Assembly: GCA_037178675.1 (NCBI GenBank)
Contig: JAYMGJ010000507.1
Location: 1 to 28,026 of the forward strand
Length of the DNA stretch: 28,026 nt
DNA from: Scleroderma bovista
Taxonomy: Eukaryota; Basidiomycota; Agaricomycetes; Boletales; Sclerodermataceae
Reading direction: 5' to 3'
Of this stretch, positions 6,379-15,900 are shown piece after piece. The notes under the pieces are model-generated. The model was not told the origin of the DNA and did no database searches. It saw only the letters and a list, made by a program, of their open reading frames with translations. The first letter of the stretch is position 1. Each line of letters opens with the position of its first letter. The position numbers were made by a program, and so were the translations under genes.

Positions 6379-9237
6379 CTACTGTTCTCTAGCCCTCTCC
6401 CATCCCCTCTCTGCTCTGTTCCCAACCATTTTCACACACTCATCCTTCCTCTCCTCCACTTTCAGTATCTCAATGACCCTTCTCACAGCCTCCACATCAT
6501 CCCTCATATAAAATGCCTTGATAAACATCCTATACAAGGGCCTCACATGCCTCTCAAAGTCTAATTTTTCCTCAATCCCCACTCCCACAGCCATCGGGAT
6601 TGGCGTCGGAATCAGCGTAGACACCGACACACCACTCCCAAGCGCAAATGGCAGCCTCTCCGCCGAATAAGCATCCCCCGCGGGATATCCCCCTCTTACA
6701 AGCTGATCAAATAGAGCCCTCACACGCACTCTATCGAAAACGCTACGCCATCCCAATAGGGTCCTCACCAAAATATTCAACGTGACTCTATCGGGTTTTA
6801 TGCCGTGCGTTGCTACGAGGTCTTCGACGAGGGCGAGGATCTTGCGCACGTGCCGGCCGTTGCGCGTGGTGCGGCGGCGGGATTGGGATATGCCGGAGAG
6901 GAGAACGTTCGCGAGTGCTGTTCGTCGGGTAGGGGACGGTATCCTGGGAAGTACATGTAACACGATGCGTTTGGAGGCCAGAACACGGCCAGAACGGAGG
7001 AGTTCCGCAAGGAGGTGATCGAATGCTGGGTCCTCAGGCGACAGAGTGCGTAAGAAGGCCGCTAGTCTGAGGGATAAGTGGGGCCGGCGGGTGTCGTGTC
7101 CCGAGCGAGAGCGCGCGTAGTCAAGATTGGTCCGTGTTCGGTACTGGAGGTATATTTCTGCGGACGGGATGAGGCGACCCCGGAGGTTCTTCACTGTTCT
7201 TGTAGCTCCTGCGCGGGTTGCAGAGATTGCTACAGCCGTACGCAAGCGAGGAGCGGTAGCAGGGCACATGGACTCGACAGCATCGAGGATCCGCACTGCG
7301 CACTTGAACTGACGATGTTGCAGGAGAGCACGACAGAGACGGCACATAATCACCAAGTTGAAATACCCCGGTGAAACACGCACAATCGATACGACGACAT
7401 CTACAGCCTTGCGCCCTTGGCCGACACGACACAGAACGAGGAGCAATTGCCCAAGTGCGTGCATGATGGTTTCTGGAGGAGGATGCGATGCACATGATGC
7501 CAGCAGCACATCTGCGAGCGTGGTGAGGATGGGTACAGGTGCATAGCGAGGTGCATCGTCCTGAATACGGCGTATGATAGCAGCAAGCAACATCCAGCGA
7601 TGTTCCTGAGAAAAATCCATCCTCTCATCTCGAAGAAACTCAACGGCATGGTCGAGTGCACCGTACCGGGCAAGCGACACCGCAAGCTCATGAGAATATA
7701 AAGGACCAACACTCCGCCCGCTGCGCTCCGCAATTCCATAGAATGCAAACGCGAGCTCGGATTCTGCAACTGCCAGTTCCCGTAGTGTGGTTGCAAGTAC
7801 GGCGCGTTGCCATTGTGTATCAGACGACATCGCATCGAGCGTTCTGAGCACCATGTCTTTGTGGGGACCGTGCATGCGAAGTAGCGCAGCGATATACTGG
7901 GCACTCATGAAGGTGTTGGAAAAGCCTGGACCCCAAAGCATGCCGAGGTCGCACAGGGCCATACAACCGTCAACGAGCGAGGCATCATAGACAATTCCTG
8001 CAAGTCGGAAAAACGACGCTGTGATTGCACACGCGATATCACGGGGAACAGTACGCGTGTCCATAACGTGAAACCACGTCCCGTAAAGAACGCGAAGTGT
8101 ATCGCGGAATGCGGTGCGCTGCAGCGGAGGGCTCCCCACTGAAGAGGGGCCAAAGAATTTGTGTAGTTTTTCTAAAATAGCAAGTCCAAATATGACACGC
8201 CAGCATGCAGTTGCAGGAGACTGGAGTTTATCCAGTGCACCATCGTGGAGTACAAGCGGATGGTTGGTGTCGGCACGGGAGTGAAAGAGTGCAACGAGGG
8301 TCAGTGCCATCCATCGCTGGGAAAGCTCCTGCGACGGGGATAATACAGTGCACAATTCATCCACAAGCCATAGGTTGTGAGGATAGGACGAGTAAAGACG
8401 GCGTGTCCAACATGATGACAAATGGTGTGCGATATCAGTGACGTCCAACAGTTCGGTGGGTCGAGGGGTATCGATGCTCCTGTCATTCCCGGAGTGAGAA
8501 GGGGTATCCAGCGAGCTGCGAGCACCCTGTGCGCACTTCCAGAGCGCAGATACGATAGCATCCCTAGTCGTATTGGGCAATACCGGACCATGCTCGAGGA
8601 TCAGTGAATGCAGTACTTCCAGTAACCACGGATTGCAGGAAGAGTGCGTCCGGAGCACATGCACCACGTCCTGCGCGACAAACGCAACGTACCGTGGATC
8701 GCGAGTCCCAAGAAGGGTCTTCATGTACGGAACATGTACCTCAGGATGGAACGCACGATTTCGGATGGCATGGTAGTGGTGACGTGCACGCGCTATGAGA
8801 ATCGCGAGCTTCTCCATGGATGCTAAACAACCGTCATTCAGTACTAGGAGTGAAACCAAGGACGAGACCGTACCCTTGTTGGGTGGACCCTCTACGAGTG
8901 CCTGTGAACCAGCGAGGGCAGCGCGCATAAGCCAAAACCTGTCCGAGTCCGTGAGTGTCATCCCGCTTTGCACTTTACGTGTCCCGACTCTGACTACGAA
9001 TGCCCAGTAGCTGCGGTGATCCGTGGCGACACCCCGTATGCGCGACAGCAGCGGTGATTCATAGACACGCGAAGGGGTCGAGAGTGAGCCAAAGAGTGCG
9101 ATGAGGGTACTCAGCGTGGGTGCGTCGAAGTCCGCCTGTTTGTAGTAGAGAGACCTGAGCGCGTTCGGCGTCCACGTTCTGTCCGACGAGAGCAGGCGTC
9201 CAAGGTCAGCTCGGACAGTCGAAAGACATCGCAACAT
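6379..9237 (-). CDS. Large PPR-like (pentatricopeptide repeat) protein, probably mitochondrial
   Basis: A single open frame of 952 codons without introns, from ATG 9237 to TAG 6381-6379. The protein is almost wholly helical in character, with repeated hydrophobic/amphipathic pairs and a recognisable PPR-like unit near the C-terminus (KPDRVTLNILVRTLLGW, then RVRALFDQLVRGGYP). The N-terminus MLRCLSTVRADLGRLLSS is basic and hydroxylated without acidic residues until D11, fitting a mitochondrial presequence. PPR proteins in fungi bind organellar RNA and help its processing or translation; the target of this one cannot be told from sequence. It is divergent from RPP0 with 238 bp between starts. 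The lack of introns is unusual beside its intron-rich neighbours. It could also be another alpha-solenoid family. Confidence 0.75.
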   Translation of the reverse strand: MLRCLSTVRADLGRLLSSDRTWTPNALRSLYYKQADFDAPTLSTLIALFGSLSTPSRVYESPLLSRIRGVATDHRSYWAFVVRVGTRKVQSGMTLTDSDRFWLMRAALAGSQALVEGPPNKGTVSSLVSLLVLNDGCLASMEKLAILIARARHHYHAIRNRAFHPEVHVPYMKTLLGTRDPRYVAFVAQDVVHVLRTHSSCNPWLLEVLHSLILEHGPVLPNTTRDAIVSALWKCAQGARSSLDTPSHSGNDRSIDTPRPTELLDVTDIAHHLSSCWTRRLYSSYPHNLWLVDELCTVLSPSQELSQRWMALTLVALFHSRADTNHPLVLHDGALDKLQSPATACWRVIFGLAILEKLHKFFGPSSVGSPPLQRTAFRDTLRVLYGTWFHVMDTRTVPRDIACAITASFFRLAGIVYDASLVDGCMALCDLGMLWGPGFSNTFMSAQYIAALLRMHGPHKDMVLRTLDAMSSDTQWQRAVLATTLRELAVAESELAFAFYGIAERSGRSVGPLYSHELAVSLARYGALDHAVEFLRDERMDFSQEHRWMLLAAIIRRIQDDAPRYAPVPILTTLADVLLASCASHPPPETIMHALGQLLLVLCRVGQGRKAVDVVVSIVRVSPGYFNLVIMCRLCRALLQHRQFKCAVRILDAVESMCPATAPRLRTAVAISATRAGATRTVKNLRGRLIPSAEIYLQYRTRTNLDYARSRSGHDTRRPHLSLRLAAFLRTLSPEDPAFDHLLAELLRSGRVLASKRIVLHVLPRIPSPTRRTALANVLLSGISQSRRRTTRNGRHVRKILALVEDLVATHGIKPDRVTLNILVRTLLGWRSVFDRVRVRALFDQLVRGGYPAGDAYSAERLPFALGSGVSVSTLIPTPIPMAVGVGIEEKLDFERHVRPLYRMFIKAFYMRDDVEAVRRVIEILKVEERKDECVKMVGNRAERGWERAREQ

Positions 9238-9475
9238 TCCATTGCAGACAATTATTTATTTATTTTCCCCAAATTTTGTTTTTATGCCTCGGGTTGTTCC
9301 GTCGGAGATCGAACCTTATTTGTGTGGCTTTTCACTGATAAACACGCGCGGATGCATTTCAATCGAATCCATCGCCTTGAAATATCCATTGGCACTGCAG
9401 GTTTGTGTGAGTCTATCAAGCAGAATATCGAACTGACTGTGTCGCAGAGGTCAATAGGGAGGCATAATAATAAAC
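9238..9475. promoter_or_regulatory. Bidirectional promoter region between the PPR-like gene and RPP0
   Basis: A 238-bp divergent intergenic segment with an AT-rich stretch (ATTATTTATTTATTTTCCCC) beside the PPR-like start and AATAATAAAC just before the RPP0 ATG. I see no clear TATA box for RPP0. The segment must hold both promoters; individual elements are not resolved. Confidence 0.5.
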
Positions 9476-10578
9476 ATGGGAGCAACACGCGCACAAAAAG
9501 AAGTTTACTTCGTCAAGCTCAGGGAGCTCGTAGCCAAATATCGTGTGTGCTACTCTGAACGGCGCAGTTCGCGCTCTCACATCCCGCAGCCTCTATTTTC
9601 CTAGTTAATGTCGACAACGTCGGGTCCAACCAGATGCACCAGATCCGTGTCGCACTCCGCGGCAAGGGTGTCGTGCTGATGGGCAAAAACACCATGGTCC
9701 GCCGTGCCCTTCGTTCCATCCTTTCCGAGTTCCCCCAGTTCGAAAGACTCCTTCCATACGTCAAGGGCAACATCGGATTCGTGTTCACCGCGGAGGATCT
9801 CAAAGATATTCGCGAGATCATCGTGGCTAACAAGGTCAAGGCACCCGCACGTGCAGGTGCATTTGCGCCCATGGACGTCTTCGTCCCAGCTGGAAACACG
9901 GGTATGGAACCCGGAAAGACATCCTTCTTCCAGGCCCTTGGTATCCCGACCAAGATCGCCCGTGGTACCATCGAAATCGTCTCAGACGTGCAGGTCCTCG
10001 TTGCTGGTAACCGTGTCGGACAGTCCGAGGCTGCGCTGCTCAACATGCTGAACATCTCGCCGTTCACATACGGTATGACTGTGGTGTATATCTTCGACTC
10101 AGGAAACGTGTTCGCACCGTCGGTCCTTGATGTGGACGAGAAGGAGCTCATCGACCGGTTCTTGTCCGGTATCAAGTCAATTGCAGCCATCTCGCTCGCC
10201 CTTCAATACCCCACCATTGTTTCGGTCATGCACTCGCTCGTCAACTCATACAAGAACCTTATTTCCGTTGCGCTCGCCACTGATTACAGCTTTGAGGGTG
10301 CTGAAAAGGTCAGCATCGGTGTTATCGATATATTTGGCGATGCAGTTGCTGAAATTTGAACAGGCCAAGGCATACTTGGAGAACCCCGACGCATTTGCAG
10401 TTGCTGCACCTGCAGCGGAGGAGTCGGGTGCTGCTACTTCAGCTGCAGAGGCCAAGGAAGAAGAAAAGCCTGCTGCTGCCGAAGAGGAATCAGATGACGA
10501 CATGGTAAGTCAACGACGTGTGGACCCGTTCATCATACTCAATTTCCATCTTCGCAGGGCTTTGGTCTGTTTGACTAG
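9476..10578 (+). CDS. RPP0: 60S acidic ribosomal stalk protein P0 (uL10)
   Basis: P0 anchors the P1/P2 stalk on 25S rRNA and recruits translation GTPases. Exons: 9476-9542, 9590-10308, 10364-10504, 10558-10578, giving 315 residues, the usual size. The start [19 protein letters not shown] has A at -3. Intron 1 (47 nt, phase 1) joins KYP to [16 protein letters not shown]; the core [20 protein letters not shown] binds rRNA. Intron 2 (55 nt, phase 0) joins FEGAEK to [11 protein letters not shown]; another acceptor at 10345 would insert six residues foreign to the family. An Ala/Glu-rich hinge leads to the universal tail ESDDDMGFGLFD, split by intron 3 (53 nt) after Met. The gene is followed by TPS1 in the same direction, 269 bp away. 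Confidence 0.97.
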
Positions 10579-10847
10579 AATACATGTTTTACTTAGTCTT
10601 GTAATGAAATCGATTTGGTGTGTTTGTTGGATATAGCAGCCATAATAGCGGGACAGACCGGATGGAGCGGGTTTGCGTCAGACTCCATCGATAGTCGGAT
10701 GTCCTCGACACTCGCCAGCTCAGCTCGTCGACGGAACCATTCCGCGTTGCAACCGGGTTTGTTGTTGTCCCATCCGATAATCTCCCCAATCCGGCTCCTC
10801 TCGTTGGTTTCTCCGTGTACGAACCTCAGCCGGTACTTATACGCAGG

Positions 10848-12933
10848 ATGTCTCCTTCCTCCGTCTTCGCCCACATCGTCTCTGGCACACCCTCCTCATC
10901 CGACATGGACTCCATCTCCCACCTCGGCCATCTCATCGTCGTGGCCAACAGACTGCCCGTGACCATCACCAAAGATGCGTCGGGGAACTACCACTTCAAG
11001 ATGTCCTCGGGCGGTCTCGTATCCGCACTCACGGGATTCAAGAAGTCACTCAACTTCACTTGGATCGGATGGCCTGGCTTCTTCATCCCGCCGAAGGACC
11101 GCCCACTTGTAGACAAGCGGCTTATGGAGGAGTATTCCTGCCAAGCCGTCTACCTCGAAGACGACATCGCCGACCGCCATTACAACGGCTTCTCCAATTC
11201 CATCCTGTGGCCCCTCTTCCACTACCATCCCGGCGAAATGAACTTCGACGAGGAAAACTGGACAGGATATCGGCAGGCGAATATGCGTTTTGCCGAGGCC
11301 GTCCGGTCACAGGTGACACCCGGCTCTATGGTATGGGTCCAGGACTACCATCTCATGCTACTACCTATGATGCTTCGCGGTCTTGTCGACGGGTCCGCTG
11401 GTGGCGAGTGGCAGAAGCGCGAACTGTCCAAGATCACGGAAGGCATCGAAGAGAGCTTCGAAACCGATAAGGAAAAGGTACCCGGCGTCAAAATCGGCTT
11501 CTTCCTGCACACCCCTTTTCCAAGCAGCGAAATATACAGGTGTGTTTCGTCGCGTCGTGTTGCGTCTTGACCGTGTCTTGATGCTTGTGTATGATAAAGG
11601 ATTCTGCCAGTGCGGCGCGAGATCCTGCTTGGGATTTTGTTTTGCGATCTTATTGGGTTCCACACGTACGATTATGCTCGACACTTTTTGTCTTCATGTA
11701 CGCGCATTCTTGGACTGCCCACTATGCCCAACGGCGTTGAATTCGAGGGCCGACTGGCCCACGTCGGGACATTTCCCATTGGCATCGAACCGTCCTCATT
11801 TATCGAGGTGAGCCATCCCACCACCAGACAGGTCAAACTCACACAGACGTGATTGACAGAACCTGAAAAAAGAATCTGTAAAATCTCGTGTTGCCCAGCT
11901 TGAGCAACGTTTCGCCTGGTGTCAAGCTCATCGTCGGTGTTGACCGTCTCGATTATATCAAGGGTGTCCCACAAAAACTGCATGCTCTTGAACTCTTCTT
12001 AACGCAGCATCCAGAGTGGATCGGAAAGGTATGGAGCACAGCTTCGAATCGTGCCTCTGTCCCGTATCAATTTCTTGCCAGGTTGTCCTCGTTCAACTTG
12101 CAGTTCCCTCTCGGCAGGACGTTGAAGAGTACCAAAATCTCCGCGCAACTGTGAACGAACTCGTTGGACGCATCAATGGCCAATTCGGAACCGTAGAATT
12201 CATGCCCATCCATTTCATGCACAAGAGTCTGCCGTATGATGAACTCTGCGCGTTGTATGCAGTGAGTGACGTCTGTCTGGTGTCATCTACCAGGGACGGA
12301 ATGAACCTTGTAAGCGAACCCCTCTTCACACAACTACGTTATGCTTATTGACGTCAAACTCCCCGCACCGTGCGATTTCAGGTGTCATACGAGTATGTTG
12401 CGTGCCAGCAGGCAGGTCAGGGTGTCCTCATTCTCTCCGAGTTTGCTGGTGCGGCACAGAGCCTGAATGGCTCGATCGTCGTGAACCCGTGGGACTCTCA
12501 GCAAGTCGCGGATGCGATTCACGAAGCGGTGACGATGGATGCCGACCAGCGTGCAGAGAACCATCGGAAGTTATTTAAATATGTTGACAAGTACTCTGCA
12601 GCGTTTTGGGGGTCGAGTTTTATTCGGGAGATGAGTAGGATCAAGGTGGACGGTGACGCTGCCCCCCCTGGTGCCCTCGTTGCTGCTCCTGCTGTCGGTG
12701 CTGGTGTATCCCCCGCAGAAAAGGAAGACAAAGCTCTGAAAGAACGCATCGGAATTAAGTCCAACAAGTCAGGCATTGCTCCGCCTGTGGAACCTATTGC
12801 GGTCCCCGTCGTGCCCTCAAACGCAACCAGCACTAGTGAGGATGCGAGTGGACAAGGAGTTCCCAGTACAGATCTGGCCAACGCCGTGAATGGGCAAGCC
12901 CCTACTCCACAGGTGGTAAGCCCCGCAGCATGA
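10848..12933 (+). CDS. TPS1: Alpha,alpha-trehalose-phosphate synthase (UDP-forming), with an apparent frameshift
   Basis: GT20 glycosyltransferase making trehalose-6-phosphate from UDP-glucose and glucose-6-phosphate, the first step of trehalose synthesis in the cytosol. Exons: 10848-11539, 11600-11807, 11860-12028, 12082-12309, 12382-12933. Motifs in order: IVVANRLPVTI and SSGGLVSALTG (N-terminal substrate loop), WIGWPG, VWVQDYHLMLLP, GFFLHTPFPSSEIYR, GVDRLDYIKGVPQKLHALE, SDVCLVSSTRDGMNLVSYE, LSEFAGAAQSLNG, VNPWD. All introns are 52-72 nt and fall in conserved positions. Odd: in exon 3 the frame of NLKKESVKSRVAQLEQRF does not match that of GVKLIVGVDRL; one extra base near 11918-11924 would end the protein at TGA 11941-11943, after about 327 residues. 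The corrected length is about 615, with a roughly 100-residue Ala/Pro/Ser-rich tail beyond the yeast Tps1 end. ATG 10905 is an alternative start. Confidence 0.93.
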
Positions 12934-15900
12934 GGTCTTCTTCGCAAGGGAAGTGACCGTATCTCTTGATCCTTCTTGCCGTCTCTCTTCTCGCCTGCTC
13001 GTCTCGTCGGGGATGGGGTGGGATGTTTTCTTCCCTCGGCACGGATCGCGGTTCTGTCATATTCAAGATCCCTGTCGGACCGGTGGTGGCGTTGCCTGCT
13101 CATTCTGGTCTTCGACGTCGCGTGGCTGGTCGGAGGATATCTATTCGTTGGTTTTTTTATTTGATTATTCCTTTTTTACGTCGACACCTTGTGTCCGAAG
13201 GTAATGCGTAGCTGAGAGTCTCCCCTTGATAGAACATCTTTAGACAGTTTTGCTATGTACTTTGTATAAATGTTAGTGCACCCGCAATGCATCGCGGAAA
13301 AGAAACATGCAGACATGCGGCCAACACGTTCCAGAGACGCTCGGGGATGCATCGGTCAGCTGTCCACAGATTCACACGTCGCAATTCGGACGTTCTCTCT
13401 GTTCCCACCCGTGACGGGACCCTCTCACTTACTCTGGTGCTGCAGAGACGATATGACAACCGCAGCGTACGTTGATCAGTGCTTCTACACATCGTAGATT
13501 TTCATCTCAAGGTTGCACTGGGAATCTGGGGACTCCCTGTCTTGGGTGCTTCTTGGTGGAATATTAAGAACGCGTGGTGACCAAATCACTTAAGGTTTAT
13601 CTTGGGCAAGGGACACCTTAAATACTCTTAGTCCCACTACCAAGGAGCTTTTGGAGGGCAGGAATTGAAGGGTCAGTGGTCAGTGAGTACCTACTAGGTC
13701 CCACCGGTATTCAACCCCGAGATCATCAACACTTCGATTCGACTCCAGTGGCTTGCTGTACTCGGACCCTCGGGCCTGCAAATATGATATTGGTCTTTGG
13801 AAGATCGCAGTCACGCAGCCATTGCGCTCAAGGGGAGCGTCTGTTGGCAGAGTTCCCTTGTCATTGGCCAAGGGCCTGTCTCAAGTTCCCAACAGACGAC
13901 TAGATCGACTTCCCACACTCCACAGGAAGAATCTGAGTGGGAAGGGGCGCCAACTAATGGTAGCTGCTCCTATCACACGCCCATACATACTGATCCAAGT
14001 GGTCCAAGTGACTGGCACTGCCAATATGGCGATGGTATATGTGATACACGCCTCGAGGGTGACACTGACATTCGTGAAGTGCGAAGTGTCGGGAAGAGAT
14101 CATGATACGGTTCCGCGGTGGGTACTTCACCTCCTAGGTATTATTCTCCGAATATGTTCCTTTTGTGATCGTGACACAGTCGTCAGGTGCATCTCAATTA
14201 TGTGTACAATAATTGCTCCCTCGACGTCAGAGGGCTTGGCTGGAATTAATACACACCCGTATGTGACACGTTCAATCTGTCGGTCTCAATTGATCAATCA
14301 ATTGTCACTGCTATTATCCATATATGGGTCCGACGGATGGTGCACTGGCTGGCGGCGCACTGCGGGCATACCGTTTGTTCATATACGTATGTCCCGCTCA
14401 GGCCTCAGGGCCTCAGGGTTTTAGTGTGGCATGCCCTGGGGTTTCGGGTACAGTTCATGCTTATAATCGGCTGTCGCCGCCCAGTTTGTAAGTCATGCTG
14501 CGGATACATAATTCGATTAGCATCACCAGACGTCAACTGACTCCAGGAATGACAGCTATGTGCTCTCTCCAAGAAACAGAATCAAAGTGGGAATACCCCT
14601 ACTTCTCCATCCAGTATTTGTAGGACGTTCATCTCTCACCCCCATTAATATATCCGCCCATCTTGTGACAGGGGATACGCCTTCACTTCAAAGGATCAGT
14701 GCCACACCTAGTACTCATATTGCGAGTACTTTTCCAAGGATCATACAGGGTGCATTGCGCCAGGGCGAATTAAATTTGACAGCCTATGTAATTCTAATCT
14801 GACTTCCTTTCCTCTAGTGGGATTCAATGTTGATGAAGTTAAATACTGTTCTCTTTTGGAAGGGCTCAATCCGACCTATTTGCGTCAGTCCTTTGGTCGG
14901 CAGCTGTGGTTAATGAGGTCTGTTGGAAGTCCGACTTTTTATGTGCTTTGTGTTTTCATTAATGTCATTCCTTAACATGTCCAGTGATCAGTGCATTTTG
15001 GTGAGGGCGGATCAGAGCGGCCATCAAGCGACTTTGCTCGACGATTGAGCCCGAGGCGATCAGTTTTTCGTTGGTACTTCCAATTGCTTGAATGCATGTG
15101 TACAAAGCCTGAGAGTGATGCACGTCGTACGTTTCATACGTCATTGCATTCTTCACTCAGGTTCTCAACCACTTTCCATTCACTGTCGCATCATAGGAAG
15201 GTCTTTCTCGTTTGCAATAGGTGGCACACATGTTGTATGTGCTGCACGGGAAACGCGTTTTTCACGTTCAACTTCTGACGGCTAAGCTCTCACCTACTGA
15301 TCGGTATCGTGGTCACCGAGTTCGCCTAGTACATACATACCAATCATTTTTCAAGCGGCGTCAACGGTCAACTCACTCTGTGGTGGCGATGTATTTAGCC
15401 CCGAACGTACTAACTACTAGCCAATCAAAGGAAACAAGGACCCATGCACCACACGCTGAACACAGCATTCCCTGGCCGCCATACGATCGCTCACCTAAGT
15501 ACGCTAGCATTCCATGAGGATGCGGCCGCGCTGACTAGCAGATGAATGAATGGTTATTCAGTCAGACTTACGATCATCAGGTTCCTCGAGTCGACAACGT
15601 TTCACGACCTGTGAACCGTCCACCGTGGAAGTGGCATGTTGGACGCCAGTAAAGCAGGACCTTTTTTTTGGCCTCTGCCACTACAGCCAGTGTGGCGCGT
15701 GTGGCGCATACTACTATGTATGTTGGCAAGTTTCTACATCGGAACCGGCGTGTGGCCATCACTGAGTCCCTAATATGGAGTCCTGTGATGTAACGACCAT
15801 GCTGCCTCAGGTCGATGCTATTCGAAGAAAACGACACAATGCCATAAGGACCCATACGTACCTTTAGGCTTTGGACACTGCCTTTCTTGTCCGCTAGGTG

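Noticed and set aside
9295..9325. B-box-like GGTTCGATCTC on the minus strand between the PPR-like gene and RPP0
   Set aside because: The T-stem does not pair and no cloverleaf can be drawn.
9519..10190. 223-codon minus-strand ORF antisense to RPP0
   Set aside because: It exactly shadows the conserved RPP0 coding exon and has no family features; codon bias of the sense gene explains it.
10309..10345. Alternative short intron 2 acceptor in RPP0 at 10345
   Set aside because: It would give a 37-nt intron and add LLKFEQ, which breaks the conserved [16 protein letters not shown] junction.
12519..13103. 194-codon minus-strand ORF over the TPS1 3' end
   Set aside because: Shadow of the TPS1 last exon and its Ala/Pro-rich tail; composition follows from the sense strand.
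13753..14424. 223-codon plus-strand frame in the gene-poor region
   Set aside because: Begins at TTG, has no recognised motif and no supporting splice structure; treated as chance.
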